A stretch of DNA of 64,000 nt from Paraspadella gotoi. Taxonomy: Eukaryota; Chaetognatha. The position numbers and the translations under genes are program-made. Position 1 is the stretch's first letter; the number at the start of each line of letters is the position of its first letter. This document shows, piece after piece, positions 56,926 through 64,000 of the stretch. Under the pieces are notes generated by a model, which was not told the origin of the DNA, did not search any database, and saw only the letters and a list, made by a program, of their open reading frames with translations. The stretch is from the NCBI GenBank assembly GCA_051294375.1, contig CM119268.1, forward strand, positions 1,043,218 through 1,107,217, given 5' to 3'.

Positions 56926-56927
<2 letters not shown>

Positions 56928-57246
56928 TACATTCACGTTGAACGTGATTGACAGAATTCACTCTGCATTATAATCGTCAATCAGAATCTCTCACGGATTC
57001 ACAGAATCTGGCGTCACCGTCTCCCCTCATCATTTTTTTTTCATCGCTTAGATTTTTTTTGTCTTTTACTTTTTCCGACTTAAAAAAAAAGTTTTTGTTT
57101 TTAATGAGATGTATTAAAAAATTTTGTCACGGAGAAATAATCTCAATGTGAATATTGTTTCACAGGTCGTTCTTCGTTTATTTTTTGTTACGTTATACGT
57201 TAGTAATTCGCTGGAGTTAATATATTCTTTGAAATATTATACCATT

Positions 57247-57440
57247 TTATTGATAAGGAAGCCAGGTACTCTTGGAGTGAATAAGCGAGACTGTGAGAGA
57301 GTCTTGATTGAAAGATTGCAGGGACCTGCTATGTCATTATCTTGTAAGAGTGATGGAGGCCTTAAACCAGCAAAGCCTATCAAAAGTTATTTATTTATTG
57401 AATGAATGGATAATTTTATATTGGTTGTACCAATTTCATC
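57247..57440 (-). repeat. Repeat family R1, copy 5
   Basis: Inverted, nearly full-length copy from TTGATAAGGAAGCCAGGTAC to ATATTGGTTGTACCAATTTC. Confidence 0.75.
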
Positions 57441-57895
57441 GAACCTCTTTCAATACTTTTTTTCCAAGCCGGTCATGCATTTAAATATTTAATTAATAAT
57501 TACCTTTCTTTCTTCATTATAATCGTTATAAGACTTATATCTCTCCCGTTAATTACTTTTCAACTTTTCTCTTTCTCTCTCTCTCCGTCACAGCGAAAGC
57601 CGATCAAACAGCGAAGTCTCATTCGCGTCCTCGCGTTGCTTATGATATATCACATATGATATATCACTTATGATGCATCGCTTATGATTAATAACTTTTT
57701 CCCCTTTTTAATTCATCACTCATCCTCGTCATTTATCACTCTTTGTCAACCGCCTCCGCTGTCAAGCCTTGACTCAAGGCTCCAATCTTTCTCCCCAAAT
57801 AACTCCGCTCATTCTGGGTGTGGGAATACGTTTGTGTGTGAGAATTTCTCGGAAATCGTGAGTCGGGTGCTCGAGTCCTCCTCGGGTGTTCTCGC

Positions 57896-57979
57896 AGATG
57901 CCGGGGATGAAGTGACGATGGCATCTGTCCACATGACAGATGCCGGGGATGAAGTGACGATAGCATCTGTCCAGATGAC
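57896..57979 (+). repeat. 42-bp tandem duplication
   Basis: Two copies of GATGCCGGGGATGAAGTGAC plus GAT(G/A)GCATCTGTCCA(C/G)ATGACA. Confidence 0.9.
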
Positions 57980-58519
57980 ACTTGTCTCCCTTATTTAAAA
58001 TGTTTTTTTTATTGTTGGTCGATAGAGAGAAAACGCTATGATATTCGAATTTGTTTTCTGATAATTAATTTTTAATGAATAATATAATTAAAAATGAATT
58101 AAATGAAATAAAAAATGAATAACGCCGAGGATAACGACGACGACAAAGATTGTAAAAGACGACCCTTTCAATGTGAAAACCACGACAACGACGACGACGA
58201 CGACGACGCCTCTTGGTAATAAATGCTTCCAAGGTGATAACGAGTCGTCCCCCAACTGGCGAACGCGCGTCGCGTCTCAGCTGGAATCTTGAACGACCGA
58301 CGACTTTTCTCGTGAGACTAACGAATCGTTATCCTCAAAAATAGCATCGCAGTTTTGCCATCTTGTTATATGAAGAGATTCTTCTAAAAACTGGCAACCG
58401 CGCGTGCGCCGCAGGGCGTTCGGTACCATTCCTTGCATCGCTACCGCGTTCGTCAACGCTAGAGGCTGACGGAGTTTCTCTCTCCGCTAATTAGTAAAGA
58501 GGTTTTAGTTGTTCGAGTC

Positions 58520-58630
58520 GCTAAATGGTTGATGGCAGATGGAAGATGGCAGACGGCGAAACGGTTGATGGCAGACGGCAGACGGCGAAACGGTTGATGG
58601 CAGATGGCAGACGCCAAAGCGGAAGATGAG
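58520..58630 (+). repeat. Short tandem repeat of GGTTGATGGCAGA(C/T)GGCAGA
   Basis: Three to four irregular copies; no coding meaning seen. Confidence 0.75.
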
Positions 58631-58743
58631 AGGTTGAGAGGCGTTGACTTATCTTTTGCTTCGAGTTCAGTTTTGACGCCTTAAGCCTGGAGGACGTCAA
58701 AGTCAACGTCGCAAAACTTCACGTTTTCATCTCGTGAGGTTGT

Positions 58744-59285
58744 GAATCGTCGTCGTGGTCGTCGTCACTATGGTCGTCATCATTGTGGTCGTCGTTTTGG
58801 TTGTCATTGTTGATGCGTCGTCCTTGTTCGGGTCGTTGTCATTGTGGTCATTGTCGTTATCGTCGTCGTTATCGTCGTCATGGTGGTCCTCGTTGTTGTG
58901 GTCCTCGTCATTGTGGTGGTCGTTGTTACAGTCAGTATTCTGGTTGCCATTGTGTTTTTCACCATTGTGGTCTTGTCGTTCATGTTATAGTCGTCGTCAT
59001 TGTTGCAATCTTTTTTATCGTCATTGTCTCGGTCGTTCGTTGTGGCGTCCGTCGTCGTAATGTGGGGTCGTCCGTCGTTGTCGGTTCGCTCCGTTCATTG
59101 TGGTCCGTCGCTCATTTGTGGTCCTCGTTCGTTGGGTTCCTCCTTCATTGTGGGGGGGGTCGTCGTCCGTTATGTAGGTTCGTCGGTCCGATGTCGAATC
59201 GTTTCGGATTGTAAGGTCGTCGTTGTTGACGCGTCGTCCTTGTTGTGGTCGTCGTCATCGTCGTCGTTTCTGTCTTCACCACAGG
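58744..59285 (+). repeat. Degenerate GTC/GTT/ATT triplet-rich region
   Basis: GTCGTCGTC-derived sequence over 540 bp with drift to GTTGTGGTC; three frames stay open in parts only because of composition. Confidence 0.75.
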
Positions 59286-59724
59286 TGAACGTCTTCAAAA
59301 GTCATTGATCTGGATATTCGTCCGACGATCACAATCGAAGCGAAAGACAACAACAACAAAATTAACAACAACAACTACGATCGGATTTTGAGATTAAAAC
59401 TCTGGCGTCGAGAGGGAAAGTCCTGTAACGAAAACAAAATCAAAAACAAAGACAAAAACAAAAGATTCATTGAATACTTTTTGTTTTTAAACTTTAGATT
59501 TAAATACATTAAGTTGAAAACAAAAACTATTCTTATTCGTTTCCGTTGTTGATGTTTCTACCAAGAAACATTGTGAATTTAATTCTTCGTCGTCGTCGTC
59601 GTCGTCGCGAACTGACATCGGCTCGAAAACTTGAAAAATGTCGGTAAGTCTGTCGGTAAGAGGAAGAGTAGAAGAAACAATTAATTTAGTACAGGAAATC
59701 TCGTTAAGAGGAAAAAGGTTTTTT

Positions 59725-60024
59725 AGTTGCGTCGCGAGTACTCTATAAGTCACTTTTTGGTCAGTCTGTCGGTCGGTCGGTGGGTACGTCGGTATGTCTG
59801 TCCGTCGGTCTGTCCCACTTACGTTAAAAATGCATATAATTTGCCTATAGTTGGTTGCTCATTTTTTAAGACAGAAAAAACCTCAATTCTAAGAGACTGC
59901 TAGCGCCGCCTTCAGGAATTCTTAAAACTATAAGGAATAAAAGACGGGATGTGATCAAAGGGAAATACATGTAAAAATAAAGTCACTGCGGCGNNNNNNN
60001 NNNNNNNNNNNNNNNNNNCGCAAC
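59725..60024 (+). repeat. Repeat family R2, copy 3
   Basis: Starts AGTTGCGTCGCGAG and ends GCGGCG, then a 25-N gap (59994-60018), then CGCAAC. The gap falls exactly in the terminal repeat. Confidence 0.7.
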
Positions 60025-60029
60025 ACATC

Positions 60030-61050
60030 TGGAAATTACACGTATTAATTTTTTTAATTCCTCCTTGAAGAGATTCTAAAATGTGTAATGTTTAGATTAG
60101 CAGCGTTTCATCTGCGGCGTTGCAAAGGGAAATACAAATGCCAATTGACATACCAAGTCCAGGTTTTGGAAACATTGACGTGACCAAGAATGATCTTGTT
60201 TTATATACAAAATATTCACGCAGTACTAATGATAGTTAAATGCGAAAAAATTATTCGATTATCTAACAAAAAAAATGTTTAAAAAAACATCAGAAATAAA
60301 ACAATTCTGCGTCATGTTAAAAGTCAAATAAAGACTTTTAGTCGCCCAACGAAAAAAACCCCTAACTTCTTGGAGTTTTAATGATTGGTTATTTCGGGCC
60401 GAGGGGAGTCGTCCCATTGTTCGTCGTTGTCGTGTGTGTTGTCGTTCGTTCGGATTGTATCAGTTCGTTGTCATTTTGTTATCTCTTTCAAAACCACCAA
60501 AAGGGACGGTTATATATTCAGACGTAACACAATTTGTCTTCCTGCCTCCCATAGATTCTCATGGACAAACAGAAAAGGTCCGCCGTCCGTAAAAAATCTT
60601 AAAACCCATAATTTTCTTCTTTTCGCCAGTTTTGCGCCTAAGCCTGACGAGCGGACGAACGAAGGGCGCCTGTGTGAGAGATCAGCAAGTTGCGGCCTGG
60701 ATCGGACCGAGCCTGGACACGTGACCGGACTTTGATTTTTTTTTCGGTGCATATAGAAGGGAGTAGCCGAGTGAAATCAACGTTCAATTATACAACGGAA
60801 GAAAAAAAAGAAAAAAAAGAAGCTTTTTTGTTTTCTTTTTCCTCCTCCCATCCAGGACCTTCCTTCCTTTCTTCTCTCTCTCATCTCTCTCTCTCTCTCT
60901 CATCTCTCTTCTCTTCTCTCTCCTCTCTCTCTTCCTCTCTTCTCTCTCTCTCTACCGCCTCTTTTTCTCTTTTTCGTTCCTCTTCCTGATGGCTCGCTAC
61001 ACGTCTCGGAAAAGAAAGCGGCCGTGGCGGCTCGTTTTAACCTACATTCG
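60030..61050. other. Intergenic, unresolved
   Basis: A CpG-richer patch at 60400-60730 contains CACGTGAC (60717). Pyrimidine-rich DNA follows. No gene supported. Confidence 0.4.
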
Positions 61051-61059
61051 TTGGCTTTT

Positions 61060-61235
61060 TCTTTTCTATTTCTTTTCTTTTCTTTTCTCTTTCTATCTTC
61101 TTTTCTTGATTCCTTTTTTTCTTTTCTTTTCTTTTCTTTTCTTCTTTTCTCCCAATTTCCTTCTTTTTTTTCTTTTCTTTTTCTTTTCTTTTCTATTTCT
61201 TTTTCTTTTCTTTTCTTTCTCTATTTCTAATCCCT
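61060..61235 (+). repeat. TTTTC-type polypyrimidine tract
   Basis: TTTTCTTTTC repeats; Phe-rich frames are artefacts. Confidence 0.85.
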
Positions 61236-61860
61236 TCCAACTTTTCTCGCACACCAATCCGATTTCACCGATTCGAATTTCTCGGTCGGAAAACCGCGTA
61301 CCGTTTATAATAGTGTTAACTTCACCAGTCTACCAAGATTTAACAGGAGACTATGGTTCCGCTTGGAAATGCATCGTCGGATGAATTGTTACCCAGAGTG
61401 TCACGTCGAAGGTGTCACGTCAGAGTAGTGTCACGGCGACAGCTTGGGCGGAAACAAGACGACACCGTCAATCGCCGGCCCGAACGACGCGAAGAAACCT
61501 AAATTTATCTGACCACGAGGACGCAATTCGAAGCGCCCGCCGCGACGCCCGACGGGAATAATTACCGCACTAAAGCAGGGCGCGACGCCAAGCAATGCCA
61601 CGCTACGCAAGACGCGACACGCCACAAGTATGTTTTGCACCACAGCGCTACGCAGCATGACGCGAAAGAAATGGACCACGTTGCGACGCGCAAGCACGCA
61701 GATTAGCCAAAAAGAATGCCGCAACTACGCCAGACGTGAGACGCGAATGCTGTCGAGTTCCACTCCCATTTACGTCTTAAATACGTTTCCATTCGGCCCG
61801 AACAAAAGGTTGTTATTGGACATTCGTCGTCCGGTCGTGTCGTCGTCGATCTTCTGTCTT
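61210..61860 (+). repeat. Near-tandem duplication, first copy (insertion-rich)
   Basis: Same order of blocks as 61905-62490 (TTTTC run, TCTCGGTCGGA, GTGTCACGTCGA, GCTTGGGCGGA, ACGCCGACGGAAT-like, AATGCCACGCTACGCA, CTGTCGAGT, CATTTACGTCT) but with many extra single bases. Looks like an uncorrected read version of the second copy. Confidence 0.75.
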
Positions 61861-61904
61861 CGACGTCGTCACCGTCGTCGTCGATCTTACATCCTATTCT
61901 TTTC

Positions 61905-62490
61905 TTTTCTTTTCTTTTCTTTTCTTTTCATTTCATTCTTTTCTAATCCCTCCACTTTTCCTCGCCCCAATCCGCATTTCACGATTCGCATTCTCGGTCG
62001 GACCGCGTTTACAATAGTGTAACTTCACAGTCTACAGATTTACAGACCACGTTCCGCTTGAATGCATCGTCGGATGAAATTGTACCCAGAGTGTCACGTC
62101 GAGTGTCACGTCGAGTGTCACGTCGAGTGTCACGTCGAGTGTCACGTCGAGTGTCACGTCGAGCTTGGGCGGAACAAGACGACGTCACGCGGCCGAACGA
62201 CGCGAGACCTAATTATCTTGACACGAGACGCAATTCGACGCCGCGCGACGCCGACGGAATACCGCGCTAAGCAGCGCGACGCCAAGTAGTGCCACGCTAC
62301 AAAGCGCGACGCCAAGTAATGCCACGCTACGCAGCATGACGCGGAAGAAATGGCGTGCGACGCAGCGCGATGCCAAAAGAATGCCGCACTACGCAACGTG
62401 ACGAATGCTGTCGAGTCCTCCCATTTACGTCTAATACGTTTCCATCGCCGAAAGGTTGTTTTGACATCGTCGTCGTCGTCGTCGTCGNNN
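61905..62490 (+). repeat. Near-tandem duplication, second copy
   Basis: Cleaner copy of the same segment, ending in (GTC)n with a 10-N gap at 62488-62497. Non-coding, rich in GCGACGCCAAGTAATGCCAC-type repeats. Confidence 0.75.
62093..62164 (+). repeat. 12-bp tandem repeat GTGTCACGTCGA, six copies
   Basis: Six exact copies; the first copy of the larger duplication has only three degraded ones. Confidence 0.9.
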
Positions 62491-62569
62491 NNNNNNNCGT
62501 CGTCGTCGTCTTCGTCGTCGTCGTCGAATCGAATGACGAAGAAAAAGCGAAACCTTCGCATCGAATCCG

Positions 62570-62577
62570 TGACGTCA
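62570..62577. promoter_or_regulatory. Perfect CRE (TGACGTCA)
   Basis: Single consensus CREB/ATF site in CpG-containing DNA. No gene start assigned, so functional weight is low. Confidence 0.25.
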
Positions 62578-63072
62578 TTTTGTATCGATGACGCGGAATT
62601 CCCCGTCACTTTACGTCATCCTGTTTTTTTATTTTTGCCGCGATAACAATAGCGAGAGCGAGACAATAGTTCAACCAGTTTTTACTGCCTTTATTTATTT
62701 TTTTTTATTTTTATTTTTTTTTACGATTTACTCATATTACGAAGTAATTCAATTGAATTTTATAAACTTTTACTACTGGATTACTTCTCAATGTCAAATA
62801 TAATTTTTACTATTAATCTTTTTGAAGCTAAATTTAATACTATTGCTCCCGAAGAAAAAAACTAACTAACAATTATAAACGAAAGAAAACAAATAAAAAG
62901 AAACAAAGAAAAAAAATAAAAGGAAAGGCGAAACTCAAAAATTAAAAAAAGAAAAAAAACTTTTTGGTTCCATCCCAACGTTCGACTTCGAGCGACAGAC
63001 GATTCCATCGAAGCGAGCCTTACTTCGCGTTTTATCGCTTCGCCTTTCGCCATCTAGAGACGGAAGACCCCA

Positions 63073-63196
<124 letters not shown>

Positions 63197-63271
63197 AGGC
63201 CATCAACAAACCTTTCCTCCCTTCCTTCCCCTTCGGCCTCTGATTCACGGGACATGGACCGATTTGAATCT

Positions 63272-63360
63272 ATACAACCCTCGGGACATGGACATGGACA
63301 TGGACACCTGAGATGGACATGGACACGAGACATGGACACGGGACATGGACCTACTTGAAT
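63272..63360 (+). repeat. GACATG/GACACG hexamer repeat
   Basis: Irregular ACATGG and ACACGG units with a TTGAATCTA.ACAACCC block at both ends. Confidence 0.8.
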
Positions 63361-63377
63361 CTAGACAACCCTTTCCC

Positions 63378-63590
63378 NNNNNNNNNNNNNNNNNNNNNNN
63401 NNNNNNNNNNNNNNNNNNNNNNNNNNNNNNNNNNNNNNNNNNNNNNNNNNNNNNNNNNNNNNNNNNNNNNNNNNNNNNNNNNNNNNNNNNNNNNNNNNNN
63501 NNNNNNNNNNNNNNNNNNNNNNNNNNNNNNNNNNNNNNNNNNNNNNNNNNNNNNNNNNNNNNNNNNNNNNNNNNNNNNNNNNNNNNNNNN
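63378..63590. other. Assembly gap (213 N)
   Basis: Unknown content. Confidence 0.95.
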
Positions 63591-63670
63591 TCTCATTCGC
63601 CATCTTGTCTTTCTCTTCTTCCGGTCGTTGGCTTCGTCCTTTCTGTAGTGATCAACGCGATTAAGAGCAA

Positions 63671-63745
63671 TTGACGCTCGTGGCGTTAGTGACGCACGTG
63701 GCGTTAGTGACGCTCGTGGCGTTAGTGACGCACGTGGCGTTGTTG
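63671..63745 (+). repeat. 18-bp tandem repeat
   Basis: Four copies of GACGC(T/A)CGTGGCGTTAGT. Confidence 0.85.
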
Positions 63746-63926
63746 GCGAGTTTGACGTAGCGATTTGGCGAAACAAATTATTGTGTCGGAGTCGAAGGAG
63801 GAAATCGTGGTTTCTTCTGGGAGGTCCGAGCAGATTTTCTTTCTCAGCTTGACTCCTAGTCTGTCTATTTTTCTTTATTTCTTTCTTTCTTACTTACTTT
63901 CTTTCTTTCCCCTCCACTTCCACCCG

Positions 63927-64000
63927 NNNNNNNNNNNNNNNNNNNNNNNNNNNNNNNNNNNNNNNNNNNNNNNNNNNNNNNNNNNNNNNNNNNNNNNNNN
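63927..64000. other. Assembly gap running off the window
   Basis: N from 63927 to the end. Confidence 0.95.

Noticed and set aside
60385-60735. 116-codon frame rich in Ser/Arg/His
   Set aside because: No splice signals, no motif, and an equally long frame on the opposite strand.

Overview
This is a draft-assembly window from an animal nuclear genome, most likely an invertebrate; an arthropod is possible but unproven. The evidence is a seven-exon gene with short GT-AG introns, proteins of metazoan-specific families, SINE and LTR debris, abundant simple repeats and many N gaps. There is no operon, phage, CRISPR array or other prokaryotic architecture. Gene density is low, and most long open frames are low-complexity artefacts of (GA)n, (GAC)n or minisatellite DNA, or run through N gaps.

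Layout. 1-2.9 kb holds the 3' end of a PTPN14/PTPN21 (Pez)-type tyrosine phosphatase gene on +, with a complete catalytic domain and the stop codon. A perfect RFX X-box palindrome follows 48 bp after the stop. 3.5-3.8 kb holds a candidate one-pass membrane microprotein on -. 5.6-11.1 kb holds a PITPNC1/rdgB-beta-like lipid-transfer protein sequence and, convergent with it, a glycine-rich gene. Both lie mostly inside a 1.86-kb inverted duplication (6022-7882 against 9259-11124, spacer 7883-9258). The two arms differ by many 1-bp indels. Several open or close frames, and one substitution removes a splice donor in the right arm.

11-27 kb is mainly AT-rich non-coding DNA with a CCAAT/CpG promoter-like patch near 14.3-14.7 kb, a possible coding exon at 16.8-17.0 kb and a second perfect X-box at 24.8 kb. 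27-36 kb is built of minisatellites and a tRNA-derived SINE. One minisatellite carries five evenly spaced Grainyhead-type palindromes. 36-51 kb is gap-rich, with purine or pyrimidine tracts over 1 kb long and a repeat unit of about 1 kb present in inverted and direct copies. 51-64 kb holds a probable LTR followed by a 34-nt sequence complementary to the mature 3' end of tRNA-Leu, a CpG patch with an NRF1 palindrome, triplet repeats, and a near-tandem 0.6-kb duplication.

Only the phosphatase, the PITP-like sequence and the glycine-rich exons are supported by more than an open frame. No pathway or gene cluster links them. The strongest leads are the inverted duplication (real or assembly-made), the tRNA-Leu primer-like sequence, the X-boxes and the Grainyhead-motif array. 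I did not find a convincing novel multi-gene system.
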